The notes beneath the pieces are model-generated. The model ran no database searches. It was not told where the DNA came from and saw only the letters and a program-made list of their open reading frames with translations. A stretch of 64,000 nucleotides of DNA from Pararhodobacter marinus (GTDB taxonomy: Bacteria; Pseudomonadota; Alphaproteobacteria; Rhodobacterales; Rhodobacteraceae). Positions 9,802 through 19,117 of this stretch are shown in pieces (position 1 is the stretch's first letter; every line of letters starts with the position of its first letter). The stretch lies in NCBI RefSeq assembly GCF_003122215.1, contig NZ_QEYD01000002.1, forward strand, positions 372,001 to 436,000, written 5' to 3'. The position numbers were made by a program, and so were the translations under genes.

Positions 9802-9839
9802 TGCCTGTCTGGAACACGAATGCCTGTCTGGAATACGAA
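9802..9839. repeat. tandem 19-base direct repeat in a divergent promoter region
   Basis: Two adjacent copies of TGCCTGTCTGGAAYACGAA lie at 9802-9820 and 9821-9839, differing only in one C/T position. They sit just upstream of the gene that starts at 9791 (minus strand) and within the 266-base region before the methyltransferase gene. The rest of that region has an AT-rich stretch at about 9940-9972 that could hold the plus-strand promoter. Whether the repeat is an operator or a replication slip is unknown. Confidence 0.8.
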
Positions 9840-10057
9840 GGCGCGCCGCCGACGCCGTATCATGACCGAGCTTAGCGCAATGTTGCGGACCTTGAAACGG
9901 TGCAATCGTGACCCTGCGGTGACATCGCGGGGCGGCGCGGAAACGATAAGATTTTACCGTTTATTAAAAGGAAACAATGTGCATCGGCTTGCGAGGCGCT
10001 GGCCGCCGGCATAGCCTCGCGCGGCAAACGGTGCGGGACGCACAGGCAGGGCAGCAG

Positions 10058-10765
10058 ATGAAATTCGACGATATTCCCGGGTGGTTCATGCCCATCGATC
10101 AGGCGGCGTTCAGCTGGGTCCTGCAGCATCAGAACCGCGCGCAGCCCCTGGGCGGCCTGGTCGAGCTGGGCGTCTTCAAGGGCAAGAGCGCCGTCGTGAT
10201 GGGCAATTTCCAGCGCCCGGGCGAAGTCTTTACCGTCTGCGACCTGTTCGAGGATATCGAAACCGACAGCCATGCGGACCCCGAAGAGCAGCGCTTCTTC
10301 AAGGGGCAATCGCTGTCGCAGATGGAATTCGAGCGCAATTACCTCGCCTTCCACCGTGAGCTGCCGCGCATCGTGCGGGCGCCGACCGCGGTCATCACCC
10401 GGCATGTCGCCCCCGGCTCGGCGCGCTTTGTGCATGTCGATGCGGGCCATACCTATGACCTTGTGCGCGCGGATACCGCCTCGGCCCGGACCCTGCTGCG
10501 CGACGACGGGGTCGTCGTGTTCGACGATTACCGCAAGGCGGGCGCAATGGGGTGCGGCGCGGCGGTATGGGAGGCGATCCTGAACGAAGGGTTGCGGCCC
10601 ATCGCCAACACGGAATTCAAGCTTTACGCGACCTGGGGCGACCCGGCGCCCTATATCGCCGAGATCGAGGCCCGCGCGCGTGACGCCGGCTGGTGCCGCA
10701 CCAAGCGCCCGACCATGATCCGAGACATGCCGATGGTCTACCTGCACCGCAGCCCCGGCAACTGA
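10058..10765 (+). CDS. class I SAM-dependent methyltransferase, TylF/Methyltransf_24 type
   Basis: About 235 residues from ATG 10058 (MKFDDIPGWFMPIDQAAF). Features include LGGLVELGVFKGKSAVVM, which is motif I for S-adenosylmethionine binding, VFTVCDLFEDIETDSH (acidic residue after strand 2), FVHVDAGHTYDLVRADTA with the family HVDG/A-H motif, and DDGVVVFDDYRKAGAMG. These are typical of the class-shift TylF/MycF-like and cephalosporin-hydroxylase-like groups. An upstream in-frame ATG at 9977 has a good AAGGA site and cannot be excluded; it would add 27 residues without family similarity. The methyl acceptor is unknown. It stands alone between divergent and convergent neighbours. Confidence 0.85.
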   Translation: MKFDDIPGWFMPIDQAAFSWVLQHQNRAQPLGGLVELGVFKGKSAVVMGNFQRPGEVFTVCDLFEDIETDSHADPEEQRFFKGQSLSQMEFERNYLAFHRELPRIVRAPTAVITRHVAPGSARFVHVDAGHTYDLVRADTASARTLLRDDGVVVFDDYRKAGAMGCGAAVWEAILNEGLRPIANTEFKLYATWGDPAPYIAEIEARARDAGWCRTKRPTMIRDMPMVYLHRSPGN

Positions 10766-10791
10766 CCGGCGCCCCGCCCGTCAAGCGCACA

Positions 10792-11328
10792 TCAGGGGAA
10801 GCGTACCTTGCCGATATAGGGCAGGTTGCGGTTGCGCTGCGCGTAGTCGATGCCATAGCCCACGACGAATTCGTCGGGGATCTCGAACCCGGTCCATGTG
10901 GCCTTGATGTCGACCTCACGCCGCGTCGGCTTGTCCAGAAGGGCGCAGATTTCCAGCCGTCTTGGGCCCCGTGCGGTCAGCAGGTGCTTGACGTGGTGCA
11001 GCGTGAAGCCGGTATCGACGATATCCTCGACCACCAGCACGTCGCGCCCGGCGATCTCGCCGCGCAGATCCTTGAGAATGCGCACCTCGCGGCTGGATTC
11101 CATGCTGTCGCCATAGGAACTGGCCTCGAGGAAATCCACCTCGACCGGCAGGTCGATCTCGCGCACCAGATCGGCGATGAACACGAACGAGCCGCGCAGC
11201 AATCCCACGACGACCAGCTTGTCGGTGCCGGCGAAAGCCTGGGTGATCTCTTCGGCCAGCGCCTCGACCCGCGCGGCGATGCGCTTGGCCGAGATCATCT
11301 GGTCGATCACATAGGCGGGCTGGGTCAT
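10792..11328 (-). CDS. hpt: hypoxanthine phosphoribosyltransferase
   Basis: 178 residues from ATG 11328 ([17 protein letters not shown]); the longer reading frame to 11409 crosses the divergent gene start and is rejected. The PRPP-binding loop [14 protein letters not shown] and the pyrophosphate loop [17 protein letters not shown] are clear, and [23 protein letters not shown] is the family purine-binding end. The enzyme salvages hypoxanthine and guanine to IMP and GMP. It is divergent from the RatA/COQ10-type gene with about 80 bases between the starts. Confidence 0.95.
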   Translation of the reverse strand: MTQPAYVIDQMISAKRIAARVEALAEEITQAFAGTDKLVVVGLLRGSFVFIADLVREIDLPVEVDFLEASSYGDSMESSREVRILKDLRGEIAGRDVLVVEDIVDTGFTLHHVKHLLTARGPRRLEICALLDKPTRREVDIKATWTGFEIPDEFVVGYGIDYAQRNRNLPYIGKVRFP

Positions 11329-11408
11329 GGCGTCGCGTCCTGTCGAAGGGGGGGTTGAAAAGCCGGTCACACAATAGGAAAAGACCACCGCACACGCCAG
11401 AGGTCGCA

Positions 11409-11864
11409 ATGCCCCATCATCGCGAAAACCGCCAGCTTCCGTATCGCGCGGATCAGATCTACGATCTGGTGGCCGATGTCGCCAAATATCCCGAATTCCT
11501 GCCCTGGACGGCGGCGGCGCGCATCCGCTCGCGCGAGCCCCTGCCCGAACGCGGCGAGGGCGCCGAGGTGATGGAGGCGGATCTGGTCATCAGCTTCAAG
11601 GTCTTCCGCGAGAAATTCGGCTCGCGCGTGGTGCTGATCCCGACCGAGAACCGGATCGAGACGGATTACCTGGATGGCCCCTTCAAGTACCTGCATTCCT
11701 TCTGGCAGATCGAGCCCGAGGGCGACGGCTGCCGCGTGACCTTCGAGGTGGATTTCGAATTCCGCAACGCGATGCTGCAACGGGTGATCGGGCTGGTCTT
11801 CAACGAGGCCATGCGCCGCGTCGTCGGCGCCTTCGAGGCCCGCGCCCGCCAGCTTTACGGCTGA
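11409..11864 (+). CDS. RatA/COQ10-type START-domain protein
   Basis: 151 residues starting at ATG 11409, with AGAGGT upstream. [33 protein letters not shown] is the characteristic start of the COQ10/RatA polyketide-cyclase-like family, and the end [26 protein letters not shown] is also diagnostic. In the family, COQ10-type members bind ubiquinone and support respiratory chain function, while E. coli RatA was described as a ribosome association inhibitor. In alphaproteobacteria the ubiquinone role is more likely (inference). No antitoxin gene lies nearby, so a toxin-antitoxin call is not supported. Confidence 0.9.
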   Translation: MPHHRENRQLPYRADQIYDLVADVAKYPEFLPWTAAARIRSREPLPERGEGAEVMEADLVISFKVFREKFGSRVVLIPTENRIETDYLDGPFKYLHSFWQIEPEGDGCRVTFEVDFEFRNAMLQRVIGLVFNEAMRRVVGAFEARARQLYG

Positions 11865-11895
11865 CGGGCGGGGCAGGGCGTCACGGGTCAGGGCG

Positions 11896-13074
11896 TCACG
11901 ACGTGACGTCGTAGGCGCGCTCGCCATGGACCGACAGGTCGAGCCCGTTGGTCTCGGTCTCGGCATCGACGCGCAGCGGGGTGATCAGGCCGACCAGCTT
12001 GATCAGGATCCAGGACATCCCGACCGTATAGACCCCGACGATGATCAGCGCACCCAGCTGCGCGCCCCATGCGGCGTGGCCCAGGGCGGCCAGCATCACC
12101 GTGCCGAAGATGCCGCCCACGCCATGCACCGCGAACACATCGAGCGTGTCGTCGACCTTCATCTTGTGGCGCACGAAATTCACGGCTTCCTGGCACAGGA
12201 TCCCGGCAACCGCGCCGATGATCAGCGCCTCGACCGGGCCCACGAAGCCCGAGGCGGGCGTGATCGAGGCCAGCCCGGCGATCGTGCCGGTCACAAGCCC
12301 CACCATCGAGGCGCGGCCGAACTTGATCCGCTCCCACAGCGCCCAGGTCAGAGACGCCGCGGCCGCCGACAGATGCGTCACGGTGATCGCCATCGCCGCC
12401 TGACCGTTCGCCGCCAGCGCCGAACCGCCGTTGAAGCCGAACCAGCCGACCCACAGCATCGCCGCGCCCATCATGACCAGCCCCGGGTTATGCGGCGGCG
12501 TGACCCGGTTCGTGCGCGGACCCAGCGCGATCGCCAGCATCAGCGCGGCGAGCCCCGCCGTTTCGTGCACGACGATCCCGCCCGCGAAATCGCGCGTGCC
12601 GATCGCGCCGAAAATCCCGCCATCGGCCAGGAACCCGCCGCCCCAGATCCAGTGCGTGACCGGCGCGTAGACAAGGATCATCCACAGGGCCGAGAAGACC
12701 AGCACGAAGCCATAGCCGATCCGTTCGACATAGGCACCGACGATCAGCGCGGGCGTGATGATGGCAAAGGTCATCTGGAAGACGAAGAACAGCACTTCGG
12801 GGACCGACCCCGACAATGTCTCGGCGTCGATGCCGGTCAGGAAGACCTTGGACAGGCCGCCCCAGACCGCGTTGCCCTCGCCGAAGGCCACGGAATAGCC
12901 GATGGCCAGCCACAGGACCGACATCAGGCAGGCGATGGAAAAGACGTGCATGAACACGCTCAGCACGTTTCGCGCCCGAACCAGCCCGCCATAAAACAGC
13001 GCCAGCGCGGGCAGGGTCATGAACAGCACAAGGGCTGTCGCGGTGATCAGGAAAGCGGTATCCGCAGCGTTCAT
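11896..13074 (-). CDS. amtB: ammonium transporter
   Basis: 392-residue Amt/Mep/Rh family channel with about 11 membrane segments. Visible family features: ALALFYGGLVRARNVLSV near residue 25, the periplasmic VTHWIWGGGFL, the first pore histidine in GIVVHETAGLAAL and the second in FAVHGVGGIFGTVM. It imports ammonium in nitrogen limitation and in most proteobacteria is paired with glnK; no PII gene is adjacent here. There is no cleavable signal peptide of the kind seen in some Amt proteins: the first residues MNAADTAFLITATALVLFM lead directly into segment 1. The 160-base upstream region has no clear sigma-54 promoter. Confidence 0.96.
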   Translation of the reverse strand: MNAADTAFLITATALVLFMTLPALALFYGGLVRARNVLSVFMHVFSIACLMSVLWLAIGYSVAFGEGNAVWGGLSKVFLTGIDAETLSGSVPEVLFFVFQMTFAIITPALIVGAYVERIGYGFVLVFSALWMILVYAPVTHWIWGGGFLADGGIFGAIGTRDFAGGIVVHETAGLAALMLAIALGPRTNRVTPPHNPGLVMMGAAMLWVGWFGFNGGSALAANGQAAMAITVTHLSAAAASLTWALWERIKFGRASMVGLVTGTIAGLASITPASGFVGPVEALIIGAVAGILCQEAVNFVRHKMKVDDTLDVFAVHGVGGIFGTVMLAALGHAAWGAQLGALIIVGVYTVGMSWILIKLVGLITPLRVDAETETNGLDLSVHGERAYDVTS

Positions 13075-13234
13075 CTGTCCCCCCTCAGGTTTGATCGCGC
13101 TTCTAGAGCGTCTTGCGAGAGGTCAGAAAACGGGCAAAGCGCCGGAAGGACGAAAATATGCCGGGCAATCGGCGAAATGCACGGCATTCAGCCTTCGAAA
13201 AAGGCGGTTCGCCCTGAAAAACGGCAAAGATGAA

Positions 13235-13705
13235 TCAGGAAAGGGCGGCTTTGAGCAATGCAAGCGCATGCGCGACCGAGGCCGCGCGCACCTTGGCCCG
13301 GCCGATGGCACCGAATTCCACGGTTTCGGTGCGGGTGGTGCCGTCTTTTCGGGCAAGACCAAAACAGACACGTCCTTCGGGTTTGTGCTCCGAACCGCCC
13401 GGGCCGGCGATCCCGGTGGTCGAAACCGCGAGCTGTGCGGCGCTGTGGCGGAGCGCGCCCTCGGCCATCTCGCGCGCGATCTGCTCGCTGACGGCGCCAT
13501 GCGCCTGCAGCGTAGCGTCGCGCACGCCCAGCATGTCGCGCTTCGCGGCGTTCGAATAGGTGACGAAACCCCGGTCGACCACGTCGGACGAGCCGGGAAT
13601 ATCCGTCAGCACCGCCGCGATCATGCCGCCCGTGCAGCTTTCGGCGGTGGCGATCATGACGCCCTTTGCGCGAGCGAGATCAAGGGTTTCGGCGGCGAGG
13701 CTCAC
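13235..13705 (-). CDS. pncC: CinA C-terminal domain protein, nicotinamide-nucleotide amidase type
   Basis: 156 residues, equal to the stand-alone C-terminal CinA domain. The signature AESCTGGMIAAVLTDIPGSSDVVDRGFVTYSNAAKRDMLGV is present, as is STTGIAGPGGSEHKPEGRVCFGLA. The family deamidates nicotinamide mononucleotide in NAD recycling. It overlaps the upstream pgpA gene by 4 bases (stop of pgpA at 13702), so the two are translationally coupled in the ispDF-pgpA-pncC unit. Assignment of the precise activity rests on family knowledge. Confidence 0.9.
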   Translation of the reverse strand: MSLAAETLDLARAKGVMIATAESCTGGMIAAVLTDIPGSSDVVDRGFVTYSNAAKRDMLGVRDATLQAHGAVSEQIAREMAEGALRHSAAQLAVSTTGIAGPGGSEHKPEGRVCFGLARKDGTTRTETVEFGAIGRAKVRAASVAHALALLKAALS

Positions 13706-14196
13706 ATCAGGTATCCATGCGCGAGCCCGGCCGCGACGATCACCGCCAGACCGGCGCAGAGCCCGGCGAACAGGTCGTCCAGCATGACGCCCAGCCAGTC
13801 ATGGCGTTTGTCGGCGCGGCCGATGAACCACGGCTTCCAGATGTCGAACAGCCGGAAGAAAAGGAAAGCCGCGACCCAGCCGGGATAGGGCATCCAGTCG
13901 TCCCAGCCGCGCCACCAGAAGGCCAAGGCGGGAAAGGCCAACGCGATCCATTGGCCGGCGATTTCGTCGATGACGATTTCGCTGGGGTCCAGGCCGGGAC
14001 TGTCCTTGAGCTCGGCGTGACAGGCCCACAGCCCGGCGGCCGTGGCGGCAAGCGCGGCGATGACGAGCATGGGCGCGCCCAGATAGCGGTCGATGACCAG
14101 CCCCACGGCAATCGCCGCCGCCGAGCCCCAGGTGCCCGGGGCGGGGCGCATCAGCCCGGCGCCGAAGCCGATGGAGACGAGACGCGCGACTCTCAT
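13702..14196 (-). CDS. pgpA: phosphatidylglycerophosphatase A
   Basis: 164 residues from ATG 14196, which overlaps the ispDF stop (ATGA). The PgpA family marks are [20 protein letters not shown] near the N-terminus, the acidic motif [34 protein letters not shown], and [16 protein letters not shown] at the end. Four membrane segments are evident. The enzyme removes the phosphate from phosphatidylglycerol phosphate in phospholipid synthesis at the inner membrane. The longer open frame that reaches 14466 runs inside ispDF and is not credible. Confidence 0.93.
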   Translation of the reverse strand: MRVARLVSIGFGAGLMRPAPGTWGSAAAIAVGLVIDRYLGAPMLVIAALAATAAGLWACHAELKDSPGLDPSEIVIDEIAGQWIALAFPALAFWWRGWDDWMPYPGWVAAFLFFRLFDIWKPWFIGRADKRHDWLGVMLDDLFAGLCAGLAVIVAAGLAHGYLM

Positions 14197-15350
14197 CTCC
14201 GCACCAGCGCCGCAGTGGCGAGTGCCGCGATTCCTTCCTCGCGCCCGGTGAAGCCCAGCCGTTCCGAGGTCGTGGCCTTCACCGAGACGCGGTCGGGCTC
14301 TATCTCCATGATCTGCGCAAGCGCCGTGCGCATCGCCTCGGCATGCGGTCCGACCTTGGGCCGCTCGCAGACCAGCGTCACGTCGCAATTGGCGATCGTG
14401 TAACCCTTGGACCGGGCCAGATCGGCGGCGTGACGCAGGAAGATATGGCTTTCGGCGCCTTTCCATTGCGGATCCGAGGGCGGGAAATGCCGGCCGATAT
14501 CGCCCTCGGCCATGGCGCCGTAGATCGCATCGGTCAGCGCGTGCATGCCGACATCGGCATCCGAATGCCCCAGCAGCGCGCGCGTGTGCGGGACCTTCAC
14601 ACCGCAGAGCCAGACGTGATCGCCCTCGGTGAAGGCATGCACGTCATAGCCATTGCCCAGCCGTATATCCATTGTCTGACCTTTGGTTGCCTGACGTTCG
14701 ACCAGCGCCTGCTCCGCGCGTTCGAAGTCAACAGGATAGGTGAGTTTGATATTGGTTTCCGAGCCCTGAGTTATCCACACAGGGATCCCCGCCGCCCGCG
14801 CGATGGCCACGTCATCCGCTGCGTCGCCCGCATGCGCCCGATAGGCGGCCAAGAGCCGGGCATAGTCGAATCCCTGCGGCGTCTGGGCCCGGAACAGGTT
14901 GTCGCGGTCGCGCATCGCGACGACGTGACCGTTTTCGCCCTGCCACAGCGCATCGGTCACCGGCAGCGCTGGCGCGGCACCCGGATGCTGGTCCAGCGCG
15001 CGCACCACGCCGTCGATCACGCGGGGTTCGACCAGCGGGCGGGCGCCGTCGTGGATCAGCACCTTGGCGGGCGGGGTGGCGCTCAGTGCCTCCAGCGCCG
15101 CGCGCACCGATTGCGTCCGCGACGAGCCGCCCAGGACATGGGGCACATCAAGCGCAGCGGCCCGCTCGCGGTCGTCTTCGTGGATCACCAGAAGGATGTT
15201 GTGAAGCCCCGCCGCGCGGAAGGCCGCGATCGTATGCGCCAGCACCGGACGGCCGTTCAGCGGGCGCCATTGCTTGGGCACGCCGCCGCCCATCCGGCTG
15301 CCGCGACCGGCAGCCACAAGGATCACGGCGATGTCGGTTTTCCCAGTCAT
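14193..15350 (-). CDS. ispDF: bifunctional MEP cytidylyltransferase / MEcPP synthase
   Basis: 385 residues from ATG 15350 ([23 protein letters not shown]). Residues 1-225 form the IspD domain, with the nucleotide-binding [17 protein letters not shown] and [11 protein letters not shown]. From about residue 230 comes the IspF domain, with GNGYDVHAF (zinc ligands D and H) and [21 protein letters not shown]. It performs two steps of the methylerythritol phosphate route to isoprenoids. This fusion is common in alphaproteobacteria. It heads the ispDF-pgpA-pncC operon and is divergent from dusB; the 170-base region between them should hold both promoters. Confidence 0.97.
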   Translation of the reverse strand: MTGKTDIAVILVAAGRGSRMGGGVPKQWRPLNGRPVLAHTIAAFRAAGLHNILLVIHEDDRERAAALDVPHVLGGSSRTQSVRAALEALSATPPAKVLIHDGARPLVEPRVIDGVVRALDQHPGAAPALPVTDALWQGENGHVVAMRDRDNLFRAQTPQGFDYARLLAAYRAHAGDAADDVAIARAAGIPVWITQGSETNIKLTYPVDFERAEQALVERQATKGQTMDIRLGNGYDVHAFTEGDHVWLCGVKVPHTRALLGHSDADVGMHALTDAIYGAMAEGDIGRHFPPSDPQWKGAESHIFLRHAADLARSKGYTIANCDVTLVCERPKVGPHAEAMRTALAQIMEIEPDRVSVKATTSERLGFTGREEGIAALATAALVRR

Positions 15351-15519
15351 GCGATGTGGATTAGGGGATGTGTCGCGACCCTGCAAGCGAATGCGCAGAA
15401 CGGCGAAGATGCAAAAAAGAGCGTCGCCGCTTGATTGATGACCAATAATTGTGCAAGCGATGAAACAGAAAGCAGAAACCCGTGCGCTCGCCTTTCCGTT
15501 TGCCGCTTCTGCGCGCTAG

Positions 15520-16542
15520 ATGGGCACAGCACGCATTGCCGAACCGAGCCTGATGACTTCCTCAGCGTTTCCCGTCTCCCTGACGCCTCCCATCGTCCTG
15601 GCCCCGATGTCGGGGATCACCGATCTGCCGTTCCGCCGCATGGTGGCGCGGTTCGGTGCGGGTCTGGTGGTCAGCGAAATGATCGCCTCGGGCGAGATGG
15701 TCACCGCGCGTCCGTCGCGCCGTGCCGCGAGCCGCGCGCGGGCCGAGGTCGACGAAAGCGTCCCCACCGCCGTGCAACTGGCCGGACGCCACGCCGACGC
15801 GATGGCCGAGGCCGCGCGCATCGCCGAGGGGCAGGGTGCGCCGCTTATCGATATCAATATGGGTTGCCCGGCCAAGAAGGTCGTGGGCGGCGCCGCCGGA
15901 TCGGCGCTGATGCGCGAGCCGGATCTGGCGCTGCGGCTGATCGAGGCGGTCGTGGGCGCCGTTCGCGTGCCCGTGACGCTGAAGATGCGGCTGGGCTGGG
16001 ACGGTGATTGCCTGAACGCGCCCGAGATCGCGAAACGGGCCGAGGCGGCGGGGGTGCGGATGCTGACCATCCACGGCCGCACCCGGGCGCAGTTCTACAC
16101 GGGCCGGGCCGACTGGGAGGCGATTGCCGGCGTGGTCGAGGCCGTGTCGATCCCGGTCATCGCCAATGGCGACATCACCGATGCGCGAAGCGGGCGCGCC
16201 GCGCTGGCGGCGTCGGGCGCGGCGGGCATCATGGTCGGGCGCGGCGCGCAGGGGCGCCCCTGGCTTCTGGCGCAGATCGGCGCGGCGCTGCATGGCACGC
16301 CGGCGCCCGAGATCCCCGAAGGCGCGGCGCTCGCCGATCTGGTCGCCGATCACTACGAACAGATCCTGTCCTTTTACGGCGCCGAGCTGGGTGTGCGCAT
16401 CGCGCGCAAGCATCTGGGCTGGTATATCGACGCGGCCGGGGGCTCTGCCGGGTTGCGCGCCGTGCTGATGCGCGAAAGCGATCCGGCGCGGGTCATCCAT
16501 GCCTTGCCCGATGCGCTGACACCGGATCGGGCGGCGGCATGA
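15520..16542 (+). CDS. dusB: tRNA dihydrouridine synthase B (NifR3)
   Basis: About 340 residues. The FMN-binding start LAPMSGITDLPFRRM, the catalytic cysteine region NMGCPAKKVVGGAAGSAL, TIHGRTRAQFYTGRADW and the C-terminal MVGRGAQGRPW are all Dus family marks. It reduces uridines in the tRNA D-loop. ATG 15520 is used; ATG 15553 (MTSSAFPVSL) is an alternative, and neither has a strong ribosome site. The gene is the first of the nifR3-ntrB-ntrC operon known in Rhodobacter, and its stop overlaps the ntrB start (ATGA). Confidence 0.95.
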   Translation: MGTARIAEPSLMTSSAFPVSLTPPIVLAPMSGITDLPFRRMVARFGAGLVVSEMIASGEMVTARPSRRAASRARAEVDESVPTAVQLAGRHADAMAEAARIAEGQGAPLIDINMGCPAKKVVGGAAGSALMREPDLALRLIEAVVGAVRVPVTLKMRLGWDGDCLNAPEIAKRAEAAGVRMLTIHGRTRAQFYTGRADWEAIAGVVEAVSIPVIANGDITDARSGRAALAASGAAGIMVGRGAQGRPWLLAQIGAALHGTPAPEIPEGAALADLVADHYEQILSFYGAELGVRIARKHLGWYIDAAGGSAGLRAVLMRESDPARVIHALPDALTPDRAAA

Positions 16543-17630
16543 GCTACGTTCCGGTCCCCGGCGCGATCTTCGCGGCGCTGCCGATGCCGGCCTTCCTGAC
16601 CGGGGCCGAGGGCACGAAGGAAATCATCCTCGATTGCAACACGGCCGCCGAGCAATTCTGCTCGGTCTCGTCGCAGGTGCTCAGGGGCGAGCCCGCTTTC
16701 GACCGGCTGCTCATCGACGCGCCGATGGAAGAGGCGGTCGAGCGTGCGCGCAAGAACCGCGCGCCGATCTTCATCAACGATTGCGAGGTCACGACCGGCG
16801 AGCGTCCGCCCATCCTGTGCACGCTGCAACTGGCGCCGATGAACGACAATTCCGATTCGCTGCTGATGCTGGTCACGCCGCGCGACATTGCCGGGCGGCT
16901 GGGGCGCACGCAGGTGGTCAAGGCGGCGGCGAAATCGGCCATCGGTATGGCCGATATGCTGGCGCATGAAATCAAGAACCCGCTGGCGGGGATTGCCGGG
17001 GCGGCGCAGCTTCTGTCGATGGGACTGGATGCCGCCGACCGCGAGTTGACCGACCTGATCGTCGCCGAGACGCGGCGCGTGGTGAAGCTTCTTGAACAGG
17101 TCGAGCAATTCGGCGACCAGCGCCCGCCCGACCGCAAGGCCACGAATATCCACGATGTTCTGGAGCGCGCGCGGCGTTCGGCCGGGGTCAGTTTCGGCGC
17201 GCATATGAAGATCCGCGACGATTACGACCCGTCGCTGCCCGAGGTCTGGGCCGATCCCGACCAGTTGCAGCAGGTCTTTCTGAACCTGCTGAAGAACGCC
17301 TCGGAGGCACAGCCCGAGGGCGGCACGATCCGCATCCGCACCCAATTCGAACGCGGGCTGCAGGTCAGCGGGCTCGACGGTCAGCGCGTCGCGCTGCCGA
17401 TACATGTTCATATCGAGGATGACGGCCCCGGCCTGCCCAACGCGATTGCCGAAAATGTCTTCGAGCCCTTCGTGTCGGGCCGCGAGAACGGCACCGGGCT
17501 GGGACTGGCGCTGGTGTCGAAGATCATCGCCGCACATGAAGGCTGGATCGAGGTGAAATCTCGTCCCGGCCAGACGATCTTTCGGGTGTCTCTTCCCATG
17601 GCCCCGGTGACAAGCAAGGAGCCCCGCTGA
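16539..17630 (+). CDS. ntrB: nitrogen regulation sensor histidine kinase NtrB
   Basis: 363 residues from ATG 16539, coupled to the dusB stop. An N-terminal PAS-like region (residues 8-115) precedes the H-box [20 protein letters not shown] with the phospho-accepting His143, and the ATP-binding part contains the N-box [21 protein letters not shown] and GTGLGLALV. It is soluble, without membrane segments. It phosphorylates and dephosphorylates NtrC according to nitrogen status, in the family under PII control. Its stop overlaps the ntrC start. Confidence 0.96.
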   Translation: MSYVPVPGAIFAALPMPAFLTGAEGTKEIILDCNTAAEQFCSVSSQVLRGEPAFDRLLIDAPMEEAVERARKNRAPIFINDCEVTTGERPPILCTLQLAPMNDNSDSLLMLVTPRDIAGRLGRTQVVKAAAKSAIGMADMLAHEIKNPLAGIAGAAQLLSMGLDAADRELTDLIVAETRRVVKLLEQVEQFGDQRPPDRKATNIHDVLERARRSAGVSFGAHMKIRDDYDPSLPEVWADPDQLQQVFLNLLKNASEAQPEGGTIRIRTQFERGLQVSGLDGQRVALPIHVHIEDDGPGLPNAIAENVFEPFVSGRENGTGLGLALVSKIIAAHEGWIEVKSRPGQTIFRVSLPMAPVTSKEPR

Positions 17631-19036
17631 TGGATGGAACCGTCCTGGTAGCCGATGACGACCGCACGATCCGCACCGTGCTGACCCAGGCGCTGACGCG
17701 GGCCGGCTGCCGCGTGCACGCCACCTCCAGCCTGACGACGCTTTTGCGCTGGGTCGAGGAAGGGAAGGGCGATCTGGTCGTCACCGACGTGATGATGCCC
17801 GACGGCAACGGGATCGAGATGCTGCCGCAGATCAAGACGATGCGCCCGGGCCTGCCGGTGATCGTGATCTCGGCGCAGAACACGATCATGACCGCCATTC
17901 AGGCGACCGAGGCCGAGGCCTGGGATTACCTGCCCAAACCCTTCGACCTGCCCGATCTTCTGTCGCGCGCGGGCAAGGCCATGGAAAGCTCGCGCCGAGG
18001 CAGCGTCCGCGTGAAGGCGCCGGCGCCCGCGGCTGCGGCCCCCGTCGTCGCCCCGGAACCCGCCGCCGCCGCCGATCTGCCGCTGGTCGGGCGCACGCCG
18101 TCGATGCAGGCGCTCTACCGGCTGGTCGCGCGGGTGATGAATGCCGAACTGCCCGCGCTCATTACCGGGGAATCGGGCACCGGCAAGTCGCTGCTCGCGC
18201 GTGCGCTGCATGATTTCTCGGACCGGCGGGCGCAGCCTTTCGTGCTGGCCTCGGCGCAGGATTTCACCGGCGACCAGAACTCGGCCGGAACGGCGATGAT
18301 GGCCCGCGCGCGCGGCGGTTCGCTGGTCATCGACGGGCTGGGCGATCTGGATGCCACGGCGCAGGCGCGGCTGGTGCGGCTGCTCGATTCGATGCCGCCC
18401 GACGGGCCGCGCATCATCGCCATCGCCGACGGCACGCTCAACGGCACGCTCGAAGCGGGAAATTTCCGCCATGACCTGTATTACCGGCTGTCGGGCGTCA
18501 CGCTGCATGTCCCGCCGCTGCGCGAACGGATCGAGGATATTCCGCTGCTGGCCGAGCATTTCCTGGCCCGCGCCGCGCGCGACGGCGGCAATCCGCGCCG
18601 CCTGTCGACCTCGGCTTTGGAACTGGTGCGGCAATACCGCTGGCCGGGCAATGTGCGTCAGCTGGAAAACGTGATCCGCCGGCTGGTCATCACCGGGCAA
18701 GAGCCCGAGATCGGCCGCGCCGAGATCGAGAGCGCGCTCAACGCCCATCCCGCCGCCGCGCCCTCGGGCGAATCGAGCGAGGCGGGCACGCTGGCGGAAT
18801 CGGTCGCGCGGCATGTGCGCCGGTATTTCGAACTGCACGGCGCCGACCTGCCGCCGCCGGGCGTTTACCAGCGCATCCTGCGCGAGGTCGAGGCGCCGCT
18901 CATCGACATCGCGCTGGAATATACCGGCGGCAACCAGGCGCGGTGTGCCGATCTGTTGGGAATCAACCGCAATACCTTGCGCAAGAAAACCAACGAGCTG
19001 GATATTCGCGTGACACGGCGCCGCAAATTGATGTAG
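17630..19036 (+). CDS. ntrC: nitrogen response regulator NtrC, variant without GAFTGA
   Basis: 468 residues. The receiver domain has acidic residues at 9-11, phospho-Asp53 in [11 protein letters not shown] and Lys103. The central AAA domain keeps Walker [10 protein letters not shown] (179-187) but has lost the block with ESELFGHEKGAFTGA: sequence runs from [11 protein letters not shown] straight to AMMARARGG. Walker B is LVIDGLGDL, so the usual DE is DG. The Fis-type helix-turn-helix at the end ([25 protein letters not shown]) is intact. Rhodobacter capsulatus NtrC also lacks this loop and activates the housekeeping polymerase rather than sigma-54; the same is inferred here. The frame is intact, so it is not a pseudogene. 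Confidence 0.95.
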   Translation: MDGTVLVADDDRTIRTVLTQALTRAGCRVHATSSLTTLLRWVEEGKGDLVVTDVMMPDGNGIEMLPQIKTMRPGLPVIVISAQNTIMTAIQATEAEAWDYLPKPFDLPDLLSRAGKAMESSRRGSVRVKAPAPAAAAPVVAPEPAAAADLPLVGRTPSMQALYRLVARVMNAELPALITGESGTGKSLLARALHDFSDRRAQPFVLASAQDFTGDQNSAGTAMMARARGGSLVIDGLGDLDATAQARLVRLLDSMPPDGPRIIAIADGTLNGTLEAGNFRHDLYYRLSGVTLHVPPLRERIEDIPLLAEHFLARAARDGGNPRRLSTSALELVRQYRWPGNVRQLENVIRRLVITGQEPEIGRAEIESALNAHPAAAPSGESSEAGTLAESVARHVRRYFELHGADLPPPGVYQRILREVEAPLIDIALEYTGGNQARCADLLGINRNTLRKKTNELDIRVTRRRKLM

Positions 19037-19108
19037 TCAGGCAACAGGGCGTGGCGCAATTGCCGCACCCCATGCGTTCAACCCCGCGGTCGCGCCTGTG
19101 TTGCCTGA
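19037..19108 (+). promoter_or_regulatory. long-range inverted repeat in the ntrC-ntrY gap
   Basis: TCAGGCAACA at 19037-19046, directly after the ntrC stop, is mirrored by TGTTGCCTGA at 19099-19108, ten bases before the ntrY start. The arms are perfect over 10 bases and enclose 52 bases that include the palindrome GCAATTGC. No T-run follows, so it is not a standard terminator. It could be a leader hairpin, an RNase site that sets different ntrBC and ntrYX levels, or a regulator site. Confidence 0.45.
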
Positions 19109-19117
19109 TATTCATCC

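Noticed and set aside
11409-11864. RatA toxin of a toxin-antitoxin pair
   Set aside because: No RatB-like partner is adjacent; the gene is divergent from hpt. The ubiquinone-binding COQ10 role is more likely for this family.
13075-13234. Sigma-54 promoter upstream of amtB
   Set aside because: The best candidate, TGCCGTGCATTTCGC on the minus strand, fits the conserved -24 element in only about half of its positions.
17630-19036. NtrC as a pseudogene because GAFTGA is missing
   Set aside because: The frame is complete with receiver, Walker A and DNA-binding parts, and the same loss is known in a functional Rhodobacter NtrC.
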